From contig JAUMTX010000002.1 in the NCBI GenBank assembly GCA_030530985.1, positions 52,591 through 116,590 on the forward strand: a DNA stretch of 64,000 nucleotides, given 5' to 3'. This stretch comes from Corynebacterium sp. Its GTDB lineage: Bacteria > Actinomycetota > Actinomycetes > Mycobacteriales > Mycobacteriaceae. The position numbers were made by a program, and so were the translations under genes. Shown piece after piece: positions 19,845-29,161 of the stretch (the first letter of the stretch is position 1; each line of letters opens with the position of its first letter). The notes beneath the pieces are model-generated. The model saw only the letters and a list, made by a program, of their open reading frames with translations, did no database searches and was not told the DNA's origin.

Positions 19845-19878
19845 AAGCGCGGCTCCGAAAGGAACCGCGCTTCTTTTG
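19845..19878 (+). terminator. Rho-independent terminator after the accBC unit
   Basis: Perfect 8-bp stem AAGCGCGG (19845-19852) with CCGCGCTT (19865-19872), followed by CTTTTG. Confidence 0.85.
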
Positions 19879-19915
19879 TGTGCCACAGCTAGTGTGTGCG
19901 TGTGGGGCCTCTACC

Positions 19916-20245
19916 CTAAGGGTTTACAACACCACCGCAGGCAAGTACGCGTACGCGGGCTGCATTGATGAGACCATCAATCATGCCAATCTCACGGCTG
20001 GTGAGAATACGACCCTGATAGCCGGCAGCCTGTGCAATAGCTACTGCACGAACCTGGCTGATGCTATATGCACCATAATCACGCTGGGTCTTGAGTACTG
20101 CCTGGCAGTCCACAGCATTAATGGTGTCAATAACACCCTGGTACTGGGCATTAGTTACTTCCACTGCTGCGTGGGCCTGCGGAGCGGCAAGACCCATACC
20201 GAGGGCCGCTGCACCAGCGATAAAGCAAGCCTTGAGCTTCTTCAT
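19916..20245 (-). CDS. Small secreted protein of unknown function
   Basis: 109 residues from ATG at 20245, preceded by AAGGA with about 7 bases spacing. A classic signal peptide (MKKLKACFIAGAAALGMGLA, cleavage after AHA near residue 27) leaves a mature domain of about 82 residues with two cysteines (VDCQAV and LACGG) that could form a disulfide. It is Ala/Ile/Gln rich and helical-looking. I do not recognise the family. It lies 17 bp downstream of pyc on the same strand, so it may be read through from pyc. Confidence 0.7.
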   Translation of the reverse strand: MKKLKACFIAGAAALGMGLAAPQAHAAVEVTNAQYQGVIDTINAVDCQAVLKTQRDYGAYSISQVRAVAIAQAAGYQGRILTSREIGMIDGLINAARVRVLACGGVVNP

Positions 20246-20262
20246 AATGATTCCTTCCAATC

Positions 20263-23200
20263 TTAACTCTCCAGCGCAATGACGAGGAGCAAGTCGCCAC
20301 CTTCGACCTTGGCTGTTTGATTAAGCACAATGCGCGAAACGGTGCCTGTGACTGGAGCGGTAATCGTAGCTTCCATCTTCATGGCCTCAATCACCGCCAC
20401 AGGTGCGCCTGCTTCCACCTTATCGCCTTCCAGGGCGGTGACAGTGACGACACCCGCAAATGGTGCGGCAACATGGCCTGGGTTGGCTGGGTTAGCCTTC
20501 TCAGCGGCCTGGGTGGTGGATTCGACCTTATTATCGCGGACACGCAGTGGCCTAATCTGTCCATTCACATTAAATACTACCGCACGCATGCCCTTATCAT
20601 CAGGCTCGGAGATAGCATCCAAACGGACAGTCATCTGGGTGGCATCAGAAAGGTTGATCTGCTTCTCTACACCCTCTACCAGGCCATAGAAGAACTCACG
20701 GTCTTCCAGGATGCTGGTATTGCCATAGCGGCGGCGGTGCTCAACAAACTCGGCCGTTGGCTTATCAAACATGAGCTTATTGATCGCATGGCGGCGCACA
20801 CTACGGTCGCGGGAGCGCAGCTGCTCCTCCTCTTCCGCAGGAACCTCCAAAGGTGGGCGTGGAGGATCGGTGCGGCCCTCAAGGATGCGGGTGCGCAGAG
20901 GCTCTGGCCAACCACCAGGAGGGGTACCTAATTCGCCATTGAGGAAGGCAATAACCGAATCAGGAATGTCGTATTTCTGCGGGTCACGGACAAAGTCCTG
21001 CGGATCCACATTGGCACCAACCAGGTAGAGGGCCAGGTCGCCAACTACCTTGGAGGAAGGGGTCACCTTGGTTGGGCGACCCAACATCTCATTCACCGCA
21101 GCATAATAATTCTCGATGGTTTCAAAACGATCAGCCAAACCCAAAGCCTGGGCTTGGGCGCGCAGATTGGAGAGCTGACCACCAGGAATTTCATGGTGGT
21201 AGACACGGCCAGTAGGGCCAGGAACGCCGGCCTCGAAAGGCTTATAGTTGCTGCGCACCGCCTCCCAATAAGGCTCCATGGCACAGACATTCTCCAAACT
21301 AATGCCCGTTGACCTGTAGGTATCATCGAAGGCTGCCACAATGGCCGAAAGGCTAGGCTGCGAGGTCGAACCCGACAGCGGTGCGCTGGCACCATCAATC
21401 GCATCCGCACCCGCATTGGCCGCAGCCAAGTAGGTGGCCAACTGGCCGCCAGCAGTATCGTGGGTGTGCACATGAACCGGCAAATCAAAGTTCTGGCGCA
21501 AAGCTGTTACCAGCTTTGTGGCAGCGGCCGGGCGGAGCAAACCAGCCATATCCTTAATGGCAAGAATATGGGCGCCACTATTCACAATCTCCTCAGCGAG
21601 CTTGAGATAATAGTCCAGCGTATAGAGCTTCTCATTCGGATCGGCCAGGTTGCCACTATAGGCCATGGCCACCTCAGCAACAGCAGTGCCAGTCTCCAAA
21701 ACAGCCTCAATAGCTGGGCGCATCTGGGAAACATCATTCAAAGCATCGAAGATACGGAAAATATCAATGCCGGACTCGGTGGCCTCCTGCACAAACTGTG
21801 CACAGACCTTATCTGGGTATGGCGTATAGCCCACCGCATTACGGCCACGAAGCAGCATCTGCAAATTAATATTTGGCATGGCGGAGCGCAGCTCATCCAG
21901 ACGCTGCCACGGATCCTCATGGAGGAAGCGCAAGGCCACATCATAGGTGGCACCACCCCACGCCTCAACCGAGAGCAACTCTGGGGTGAGGTAGGAGGTG
22001 TAACGGGCGGCGTCGACAAGCGCGGAGCTACGGATACGGGTGGCAAGCAGACTCTGGTGCGCATCACGGAACGTCGTATCGGTCACCGCAAGGGCATCTT
22101 GATTACGAAGACGCTCCGCAAATTTCTTTGGACCAAGGTCGCGCAAAAGGTCACGAGATCCGCGTGGTGGCTGGCCAAGAGGCAAAGAAGGCAGTTTCTC
22201 ACTGGCAAGAATGGACTCCTCCGGCGGCAAACCATGCGGGCGGTTAACCGTAATATCCGCCAAATAATCCAAAATGCGGCTGGTCTCATCATCGGCCGGT
22301 GGGGCAACCATCAACCACGGATGCTCCGCAATGAAATTGGTGGAAATACGGGTGCCCAAGAAATCAGGCTCACGCAACAGTGCGCGCAAGAAGCCAATAT
22401 TGGTGGCCACGCCCGAAACATGGAACTCCGCCAAGGCACGCTGGGCACGCACCACAGCAGTATCAAAATCCTGACCACGACAAGTGAGCTTCACCAACAT
22501 GGAATCAAAGTGGGCAGTAATCTCTCCGCCCAGCTGAATGGCACCATCAAGACGAACGCCGGCGCCACCCGGACTCCTATAGGAGGTGATTGTGCCGGTA
22601 TCGGGGCGGAAGCCATTGGCCGGATCCTCAGTGGTAATGCGGCACTGCAGGGCGGCACCCTGCACGCGAATATTCTCCTGGGTCAAACCAAGATCCTGCA
22701 GGCTCTTACCTGCAGCAATCTCCATCTGGGCCTTGACCAGATCCACCTGGGTGACTTCTTCAGTCACCGTGTGCTCCACCTGGATACGAGGGTTCATCTC
22801 AATAAAGACCCAATTATTAGCCTCATCGACCAAGAACTCCACAGTACCGGCACCGGTATAGCCAATATGCTCGGCAAAACGAACCGCAGCCGCACACATC
22901 TCATCGCGCAAATCTGCAGGTAGATGCTGGGCCGGTGCAATTTCGACTACCTTCTGGTGGCGGCGCTGCACGGAACAGTCACGCTCATAGAGGTGCACCA
23001 CATTGCCATAACTATCGGCAAGAATCTGCACCTCAATATGCTGAGGATTAATAACGGCGCGCTCAATATAGACGCGGGCATCACCGAAAGCAGAGAGGGC
23101 TTCGCGGCTGGCCTCGGCAGCCAAGTGGCGCAACTCCCCTTCACTAGGGACAAAGCGCATACCGCGGCCGCCACCACCGGCAACAGCCTTAACAAAAAGC

Positions 23201-23664
23201 GGGTATCCAAAGTCCTTAACAGACTCCACCAAATCATCAATATTATCGGTGGCTGGGGTTTCCTCCAGGACCGGAAGGCCAGCCTCGCGTGCGGCAGAAA
23301 TAGCACGGGCCTTATCACCCGTAAGTTCCAAAACCTCAGGTCGTGGGCCGATGAAGGTAATTCCGTTCTCCGCACACTCCTTAGCAAACTGGGCATTCTC
23401 CGAGAGGAAGCCATAGCCAGGATAGATAGCATCCGCATGGGACTGCTTGGCGGCACGAATCATCTCATCAATATTGAGATAGGCCTTAACAGGGGAATCC
23501 TCCCGGCCAATCTGCCAGGCCTCACTGGCATGGCTCCTGTGGAAGGAATTGCGGTCCTCCACCGGATAGACCGCAACAGTTTCAGAACCCAGCTCGAAAG
23601 CGGCACGGTACGCACGCACTGCAATCTCGCCACGGTTGGCAACAAGAATCTTCTTGAAAGGCAT
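20263..23664 (-). CDS. pyc: Pyruvate carboxylase
   Basis: Biotin-dependent anaplerotic enzyme producing oxaloacetate from pyruvate. Biotin carboxylase domain at the N-terminus ([19 protein letters not shown] at 3-21; GGGGRGMRFV near 170), HMG-CoA-lyase-like carboxyltransferase (about 545-850, with DTTFRDAHQSL and VHTHDTAGG), tetramerisation domain, and C-terminal biotinyl domain with EAMKME and biotin on K1096. Length 1133 agrees with C. glutamicum Pyc. The ATG at 23664 follows GGAGG by 8 bases, so a 22-residue upstream extension in frame is rejected. BirA encoded in this window is its likely modifier. Confidence 0.97.
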   Translation of the reverse strand: MPFKKILVANRGEIAVRAYRAAFELGSETVAVYPVEDRNSFHRSHASEAWQIGREDSPVKAYLNIDEMIRAAKQSHADAIYPGYGFLSENAQFAKECAENGITFIGPRPEVLELTGDKARAISAAREAGLPVLEETPATDNIDDLVESVKDFGYPLFVKAVAGGGGRGMRFVPSEGELRHLAAEASREALSAFGDARVYIERAVINPQHIEVQILADSYGNVVHLYERDCSVQRRHQKVVEIAPAQHLPADLRDEMCAAAVRFAEHIGYTGAGTVEFLVDEANNWVFIEMNPRIQVEHTVTEEVTQVDLVKAQMEIAAGKSLQDLGLTQENIRVQGAALQCRITTEDPANGFRPDTGTITSYRSPGGAGVRLDGAIQLGGEITAHFDSMLVKLTCRGQDFDTAVVRAQRALAEFHVSGVATNIGFLRALLREPDFLGTRISTNFIAEHPWLMVAPPADDETSRILDYLADITVNRPHGLPPEESILASEKLPSLPLGQPPRGSRDLLRDLGPKKFAERLRNQDALAVTDTTFRDAHQSLLATRIRSSALVDAARYTSYLTPELLSVEAWGGATYDVALRFLHEDPWQRLDELRSAMPNINLQMLLRGRNAVGYTPYPDKVCAQFVQEATESGIDIFRIFDALNDVSQMRPAIEAVLETGTAVAEVAMAYSGNLADPNEKLYTLDYYLKLAEEIVNSGAHILAIKDMAGLLRPAAATKLVTALRQNFDLPVHVHTHDTAGGQLATYLAAANAGADAIDGASAPLSGSTSQPSLSAIVAAFDDTYRSTGISLENVCAMEPYWEAVRSNYKPFEAGVPGPTGRVYHHEIPGGQLSNLRAQAQALGLADRFETIENYYAAVNEMLGRPTKVTPSSKVVGDLALYLVGANVDPQDFVRDPQKYDIPDSVIAFLNGELGTPPGGWPEPLRTRILEGRTDPPRPPLEVPAEEEEQLRSRDRSVRRHAINKLMFDKPTAEFVEHRRRYGNTSILEDREFFYGLVEGVEKQINLSDATQMTVRLDAISEPDDKGMRAVVFNVNGQIRPLRVRDNKVESTTQAAEKANPANPGHVAAPFAGVVTVTALEGDKVEAGAPVAVIEAMKMEATITAPVTGTVSRIVLNQTAKVEGGDLLLVIALES

Positions 23665-23696
23665 AGATACCGCCTCCGAAATCAAAACAATAGATA

Positions 23697-23726
23697 CTAA
23701 AAGCAGGGGCATCTGAATGCCCCTGC
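23697..23726 (-). terminator. Rho-independent terminator of lpdA
   Basis: Perfect 10-bp stem, GCAGGGGCAT (23703-23712) with ATGCCCCTGC (23717-23726), CTGA loop, followed in the minus direction by TTTTAG. It separates lpdA from pyc. Confidence 0.85.
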
Positions 23727-23754
23727 ACATGGGCTAAATTATGAATGCGAGTGA

Positions 23755-25191
23755 CTAGCCCAAGTCATCATGCTGCACCAGCTGGCGCGCAGCCTCCGTA
23801 ATGGAACCCGAAAGCGAAGGATAGACCGCGAAAGTCGAGGCCAAGTCCCCCACAGTCAAGCGATTATTCACCGCCACCGCAATAGGCAGGATTAACTCGG
23901 AAGCAGTTGGGGCAACCACAACGCCACCAATGACCTGGCCCGAATTCTTGCGGCAGAAGAGCTTAACAAAACCATGACGCAGGGAGCGCATCTTGGCGCG
24001 AGGGTTCGTAGCCAAAGGCAAGACCACCACGCGGGCAGAAATCTCGCCACTCTCCACCTGGGCATGGGTCACACCCACCGCCGCAATCTCTGGTCGCGTA
24101 AACACAGCGGTAGCGACCGTCTTGAGGCGGATCGGCGAGACGCCCTCACCCAAAGCGTGATACATAGCAATACGGCCCTGCATGGCGGCCACCGAAGCCA
24201 ATGGGAAGAGATCCGTGCAGTCACCGGCCGCATAAATGCCAGAAACAGAGGTGCGGGATACACGGTCAACCTTGATATGGCCGGAGCGTGTGACCTCCAC
24301 ACCAATCTTGTCCAAGCCCAGGTCAGCGGTATTAGGAATCGAACCGACAGTCATGAGGGCATGGGAGCCGTAGATTTCGCGGCCATCGGCAGTGCGGACA
24401 ACCACACCCTCAACCTCTTGGCCATTGTGCTCATAGGTGGTGCGCTTGACGCTCTCAACACGTGCATCTTTCTCCAGGTGAACGCCACGTCCAGACAGAA
24501 CCGTCTCAAGAACATCGGCTGCGTCGGCGTCGTCGTGAGGCAAAATGCGGTCACGTGAAGCAACCATGGTCACCTTGACCCCAAGTTCAGCAAAGGCGGA
24601 AACAAACTCGGCACCGGTCACGCCGGAACCAACAACAATCAAATGCTCAGGCAACTCCTGGAGATCATAAACCTGACGCCAGTTGAGAATGCGCTCCCCA
24701 TCAGGAACCGCACCAGGCAGGACACGTGGGCTCGCGCCGGTGGCAATAAGCACCAGGTCGCACTCCATAACATCCTCACTGCCGCCCTCATGCACAATGC
24801 GCACAAAATGGGTGGGCTGTACGGAAACATGCTCTTCAAAATAGGCGCGGCCACGAATGACCTTGACGCCGGCACGCTCCACCTTGGCGCGCACATCACT
24901 CGACTGGGCAAGGGCCAAAGAATGAACGCGATCATTAACCGCAGCCAACTTGAGCTTGATAGTTGTTGAATCACCGCCCTCATTAAAGCCCATGGCATCC
25001 GCCTGGCGGAGGTCAGTACGGATACCTGTTGCTGCAATAAAAGACTTGGATGGAACACAGTCGTAGAGAACTGCGGAACCGCCCAAACCTTGGTCCTCAA
25101 TGAGAGTGATCTCTGCGCCATATTTAGCTCCTGCCAGGGCTGCTTCATAGCCGGCAGGGCCACCACCGATGATAATAATCCGCTTAGTCAC
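23755..25191 (-). CDS. lpdA: LpdA-type NAD(P)H-quinone dehydrogenase (flavoprotein disulfide reductase fold)
   Basis: FAD protein of the lipoamide dehydrogenase superfamily. The FAD site IIIGGGPAGYEAA is at the N-terminus, the NAD(P) site VVGSGVTGAEF is in the middle, and the C-terminal dimerisation domain follows. The usual redox pair CxxxxC is reduced to one cysteine (GGSAVLYDCVPSKS), as in M. tuberculosis LpdA (Rv3303c), which reduces quinones rather than lipoamide. The GTG at 25191 is chosen because GGAGG lies 5-6 bases before it; an upstream ATG adds nine residues. Length is 478. Confidence 0.88.
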   Translation of the reverse strand: MTKRIIIIGGGPAGYEAALAGAKYGAEITLIEDQGLGGSAVLYDCVPSKSFIAATGIRTDLRQADAMGFNEGGDSTTIKLKLAAVNDRVHSLALAQSSDVRAKVERAGVKVIRGRAYFEEHVSVQPTHFVRIVHEGGSEDVMECDLVLIATGASPRVLPGAVPDGERILNWRQVYDLQELPEHLIVVGSGVTGAEFVSAFAELGVKVTMVASRDRILPHDDADAADVLETVLSGRGVHLEKDARVESVKRTTYEHNGQEVEGVVVRTADGREIYGSHALMTVGSIPNTADLGLDKIGVEVTRSGHIKVDRVSRTSVSGIYAAGDCTDLFPLASVAAMQGRIAMYHALGEGVSPIRLKTVATAVFTRPEIAAVGVTHAQVESGEISARVVVLPLATNPRAKMRSLRHGFVKLFCRKNSGQVIGGVVVAPTASELILPIAVAVNNRLTVGDLASTFAVYPSLSGSITEAARQLVQHDDLG

Positions 25192-25294
25192 GCTTCCTCC
25201 AGTATCGATTGCGGTCACTACCTGTGATTATAGTTCATTCGATGGTTATTAGCGAACCCGAAGCCCCGTTATAAGCACCACTAATACCTTTGTT

Positions 25295-25335
25295 TACCCC
25301 CGTTTTACCCCCCATGCTACCCCCATGTTGCCCCC
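25295..25335 (+). repeat. Phased C-tract repeats upstream of pmmB
   Basis: Four C-tracts start at 25295 (TACCCCCGTT), 25306 (TACCCCCC), 25318 (TACCCCC) and 25329 (TGCCCCC), spaced 11, 12 and 11 bp, close to one helical turn. The first copy is identical to the 10-mer repeated upstream of whiB2. The remaining 25219-25544 gap between lpdA and pmmB shows no gene I can support. Confidence 0.5.
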
Positions 25336-25544
25336 AGCCTATTCCCATCACCTACGCAAATGACGCAAGGAGAGCACTCACCCAAAGCTCATTGATGAGG
25401 CCGATCTGCAGCAGATAGGTCGCTACCAGGAAGAAGCACAAACATGCGCGATCATAGCGACAGAATTTTTGATCATATTTAAGTACAGCAAATCCATTGG
25501 ATAAGATGGAATCTATACGCTGACCCCAAGGGAAGGACATCCAC

Positions 25545-27155
25545 ATGTCGCTACGGTTTGGTACTGCAGGTCTCCGCGCACCGGTCGGCCCGGGACGCGA
25601 CCAAATGAACGTTGCCCAGGTGACACGCACCACGGCCGCCGTTGCCGCCTGGCTCGCCGCCCGCCAAGCAGCCCAGCACGCCCACGAAGACCCCATGGAC
25701 CCCGTGGACGACCACTTCTCCTCCCTCAGCCGCATTGGCGCCAGCCACCTGCGCCACAATGGCACAATGCGCGTCGTCGTTGGCTTCGACGCCCGCTACG
25801 GCTCGCACGTCTTTGCCACATGCGCATCCGAAGTTTTCGCAGGTGCAGGCTATGAAGTTACACTTCTGCCCTACCCAACCCCCACGCCCATCGTGCCCTG
25901 GCTCGTCCGCAAAGACAAATACGATGCCGGCATCCAAATCACCGCCAGCCACAATCCCGCCGCCGATAATGGATACAAAATCTACCTGGATAATGGCCTG
26001 CAGATTGATACCCAAAGCGCCAATGAAATAGAAACCTTGATGGCGCTTATCGACGACATCCATGCTGTCCCACGCGTCCATGTCCGCCCATCCACCGAAA
26101 CCGCCCGCCGCTATGTGGACGATATTATTGCCCTGGTTGAGCCCAGTGAGAATGACAGGTTGCGCGTCAATAATGAGCGCGCAGCACTCAAGATTGTGTA
26201 TACCGCCATGCACGGTGTGGGGGCACGTACTTTGCACAATGCCCTGCAAAACGCGGGCTTCGCGCTGAGTTGGGCGGTACCATCCCAAGAACATCCAGAC
26301 CCAACCTTCCCCACCATCCCCTTCCCTAACCCGGAGGAGCCCGGCGCGACTGATGAGGTTCTGGCCTTGGCGCGGGAATATGATGCGGATATGATTATTG
26401 CCCTGGATCCGGATGCGGATAGGTGTGCGATCGGCATTCGTACTGGTAATAGGCAGCATCGGATGCTTCGGGGCGATGAATTGGGCCCACTTTTGGCTAC
26501 CCGCCTGGTGACTGAGCCGGGTTCAGATGTGGCAACCACCTTTGTGTCCTCCCGCTTGTTGCGGGAAATCGCTGATGACCGTGGGTGGAATTATAAAGAA
26601 TCCGTGACTGGTTTTAAGAACCTCATGCGTACCTCGGATACATTACAGTTCGCCTATGAGGAGGCCATTGGTACCGCCCCTGCCCCATGGATTGTTGGGG
26701 ATAAGGACGGCATTGCCACCGCCCTCATTGCCTGCGCATGGGCGGCCGAATTGAAGGCCCAGGGGCTTACCCTGGAGGATGAGCTTCGTGCACTCTACCG
26801 CCAATATGGTGTGCATATGGGACGTCAGGTGTCTCAACGCACCACTGATCCCCGCCAATTGGTGGAGAGCTTGGGTCTGCGCCCGGAGATTCACGCAGGC
26901 GGGGTCATTTTGACACAAGACCCGAATCTAGCTGCGGAGACGTCGAATAGCTTCGATGGGGCCGTATTTGTTGGCACGGCAGATAATGGCTATTCGGTGC
27001 GTGTAGTAACCCGCGCCTCCGGCACAGAAAATAAGACCAAGATTTATGTTGAGGTTAGTGCCCCAGCTAGTGAAAAAGCATCAAGTCGGGCTACCGTAGC
27101 AACCCTCCTTGATGCTGTATGTGCGGATGTTGAGGACCTGGTCCAGAGCCTCTAA
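25545..27155 (+). CDS. pmmB: Phospho-sugar mutase (PmmB-like)
   Basis: Alpha-D-phosphohexomutase family, 536 residues, converting hexose- or pentose-1/6-phosphates. FGTAGLRAPVGPG opens the protein; TASHNPAADNGYK (about 127-139) carries the phosphoserine; DPDADR near 285 binds the metal; RASGTENKTKIYVEV near the C-terminus binds phosphate. AAGGA is 8 to 9 bases upstream of the ATG. It matches Rv3308 pmmB by position next to upp; whether the substrate is mannose, glucose or deoxyribose phosphate cannot be told here. Confidence 0.9.
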   Translation: MSLRFGTAGLRAPVGPGRDQMNVAQVTRTTAAVAAWLAARQAAQHAHEDPMDPVDDHFSSLSRIGASHLRHNGTMRVVVGFDARYGSHVFATCASEVFAGAGYEVTLLPYPTPTPIVPWLVRKDKYDAGIQITASHNPAADNGYKIYLDNGLQIDTQSANEIETLMALIDDIHAVPRVHVRPSTETARRYVDDIIALVEPSENDRLRVNNERAALKIVYTAMHGVGARTLHNALQNAGFALSWAVPSQEHPDPTFPTIPFPNPEEPGATDEVLALAREYDADMIIALDPDADRCAIGIRTGNRQHRMLRGDELGPLLATRLVTEPGSDVATTFVSSRLLREIADDRGWNYKESVTGFKNLMRTSDTLQFAYEEAIGTAPAPWIVGDKDGIATALIACAWAAELKAQGLTLEDELRALYRQYGVHMGRQVSQRTTDPRQLVESLGLRPEIHAGGVILTQDPNLAAETSNSFDGAVFVGTADNGYSVRVVTRASGTENKTKIYVEVSAPASEKASSRATVATLLDAVCADVEDLVQSL

Positions 27156-27164
27156 ACCCGCAGG

Positions 27165-27800
27165 TTAAAGTTCGATATTGCGAGGACCGTACAGACGGTC
27201 ACCAGCATCACCGAGACCAGGGACGATATAGGCATCGTCGTTCATTTCAGGGTCAATGGTTGCGGTCACGAGACGCACTGGGAACCCAGAGTTCGAGAGC
27301 GCATCCACACCCTGCTGGCTCGACACCATGCACACGCAGGTGATGTCAATGCAGCCACGGTCAACAAGCAGCTTAATTGCGTGAAGCAAAGAGCCACCGG
27401 TGGCCAACATTGGGTCAACCAGGAAAACGGACTCGTGAGAAAGATCCTCAGGCAGGGCCTCCAAATATGGCACTGGCTCATGGGTCTTCTCATCGCGGGC
27501 CAGGCCAATGAAGCCAACCTGGGCATCCGGAATCATAGACAAAGCGGAATCAATCATGCCAAGACCTGCACGAATGATAGGGACAATGATTGGCGGGCGC
27601 TTGAGGCGGGTACCTTCAGCCACAGCAACAGGGGTCTTGACTGGGAAAGTTTCAATTTCCTGGCCGCGGGCAGCCTCATAGATGAGCATCATGCCCAAAT
27701 CGCGGAGAGCCTCACGGAATGCAGCATTATCGGAACGGGCGTCACGCATAATTGTCAAGCGTGAAGCCGCCAATGGATGGGATACGACTGTAACGTTCAT
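27165..27800 (-). CDS. upp: Uracil phosphoribosyltransferase
   Basis: Salvages uracil to UMP with PRPP. The PRPP motif [10 protein letters not shown] and the C-terminal uracil-binding [11 protein letters not shown] are intact; 211 residues is the usual length. TAGGAT ends 7 bases upstream of the ATG with no ribosome binding site, suggesting a leaderless mRNA. The start is only 36 bp from the divergent gene at 27837. The 3' ends of pmmB and upp converge within 9 bp. Confidence 0.97.
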   Translation of the reverse strand: MNVTVVSHPLAASRLTIMRDARSDNAAFREALRDLGMMLIYEAARGQEIETFPVKTPVAVAEGTRLKRPPIIVPIIRAGLGMIDSALSMIPDAQVGFIGLARDEKTHEPVPYLEALPEDLSHESVFLVDPMLATGGSLLHAIKLLVDRGCIDITCVCMVSSQQGVDALSNSGFPVRLVTATIDPEMNDDAYIVPGLGDAGDRLYGPRNIEL

Positions 27801-27836
27801 AGCTTCTATCCTACAGATACCGTATAATCACGAGTT

Positions 27837-29048
27837 ATGGCACAAAAGGCAATTCTTCCGGTCAAGATTTCTTTGACCAATGCAGATTACTACACTTTAT
27901 GGGCACCTAGCTGGAAAGAGCATGGTGAGCAGTGGCAGGCTTTCCTGGGTAAGGACGAGCATATTTATTTCTTCGACTCCCGTGCGAAGCTGCTTGCTTT
28001 CCTTGATTCCGGTGCGCCACACGACCTGACTTCCCATCCACGATGGGGTGCCTTCGCCGCCTCCAAGACTGACCGCGCACTGCCAGCGGAACGCGACCAC
28101 TATGACATTATTGGCGTTCCTGCTTTCTTGGCTGGTCGCGCATCCCACGAGAATGTATCCGCGGTATCCCGCGCCTTTGCAATTTCTCGTTCTATTGCGG
28201 ACGTGCTCTCCCTGATTAGCATTCAGTCCTTCTTCTCCTCCTACTCTGTTCTGCGCAATGTGGACCGTGGTTCGGACCACTACCAGACCGAGTACGGCAA
28301 GGAAGAGTGGACCAGTGTTGGCCGTACCATCCTTGAGCGTTGGGATGGCATTGTTGATGGTCTCGATGAGATTGTCTTCCAGCCGGAGGTTGATGAGGCT
28401 GCTGTGGCTGCCGCACAGGTTGCAATTGAAGAGGCTGAGGCCGCCGCTAAGAAGGCTGAAGAGGAGCGTCAGGCTGCAGCTGAGGCTGTGGACCCATATG
28501 ATGTTTCTGTATGGGGCGAGGCAGGTATTGACCCAATTCGTATCAAGCTGCAGGGCAAGACTCTCTACACTCTGCGCACCTACCTTGGTGGCCAGCCAGT
28601 ATTCCTCGGTCGTTTCGGTGAAATTGTCACCTTCCCAAGCCGCAAGAATATTGCTCGTTGGTTGATTGAGCACGAAAACCACGATTTGGTTAAGGCATCC
28701 ACCTGGGAGAACATTATGGCTAAGGCCAATGATGGTTCCCTGGAGATCCCTGTGCACCCGGACAATGTATATGACTTCACCGGTCTCTCTGATGCGATTG
28801 CCCAGGGTCCGGAGAAGGTCAATGCTGCCCAGCTGCGCAATGCCTATGAGTTGCTTGCCGACGCCGCCGACTGGGCTGGCGATGACGGCGTCAACTCCGT
28901 TGTGGTTGCCAACCCACGCCTGCAGGAGTTCCTCTCCTACGTGATGGGTAAGCCTACCGGCTATATTCCAGAGCCACCATATACCGAAGAGCAGAATGGT
29001 TGGCTTGAGCTGGAGAAGAACCTCACTGGTCGTTTCTCTAAGTTCTAA
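27837..29048 (+). CDS. Conserved actinobacterial protein of unknown function (Rv3311-like)
   Basis: 403 residues, soluble, no signal peptide. Two similar alpha/beta regions (about 5-180 and 220-400) flank a charged Ala/Glu-rich helix near 185-220 (AQVAIEEAEAAAKKAEEERQ) that is probably coiled coil; SRAKLLAFLDSG and SRKNIARWLIEHENH look like matching elements, hinting at an internal duplication. TATAAT ends 8 bases before the ATG, with no ribosome binding site. It shares a 36-bp promoter region with upp, as Rv3311 neighbours upp in M. tuberculosis. Function unknown. Confidence 0.82.
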   Translation: MAQKAILPVKISLTNADYYTLWAPSWKEHGEQWQAFLGKDEHIYFFDSRAKLLAFLDSGAPHDLTSHPRWGAFAASKTDRALPAERDHYDIIGVPAFLAGRASHENVSAVSRAFAISRSIADVLSLISIQSFFSSYSVLRNVDRGSDHYQTEYGKEEWTSVGRTILERWDGIVDGLDEIVFQPEVDEAAVAAAQVAIEEAEAAAKKAEEERQAAAEAVDPYDVSVWGEAGIDPIRIKLQGKTLYTLRTYLGGQPVFLGRFGEIVTFPSRKNIARWLIEHENHDLVKASTWENIMAKANDGSLEIPVHPDNVYDFTGLSDAIAQGPEKVNAAQLRNAYELLADAADWAGDDGVNSVVVANPRLQEFLSYVMGKPTGYIPEPPYTEEQNGWLELEKNLTGRFSKF

Positions 29049-29071
29049 AAGGTTCTAAAAGGTTCTAAAAA
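29042..29071 (+). repeat. Three tandem copies of a 10-mer spanning a stop codon
   Basis: GTTCTAAAAG, GTTCTAAAAG, GTTCTAAAAA lie head to tail; the first copy contains the TAA stop of the gene ending at 29048. Probably a slippage product. Confidence 0.6.
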
Positions 29072-29103
29072 CCAGTTCTAGCAATCACAACTCCACATAC
29101 ACC

Positions 29104-29135
29104 AAAGGTCCGGGAATTATCCCGGACCTTTTCTT
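29104..29135. terminator. Strong terminator hairpin between convergent genes
   Basis: Perfect 10-bp stem AAGGTCCGGG (29105-29114) with CCCGGACCTT (29121-29130), AATTAT loop, followed by TTCTT on the plus strand. It serves the gene ending at 29048 and perhaps also the converging one. Confidence 0.85.
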
Positions 29136-29161
29136 ATGCCTATCTTAGGCCTTAGGTGAAG

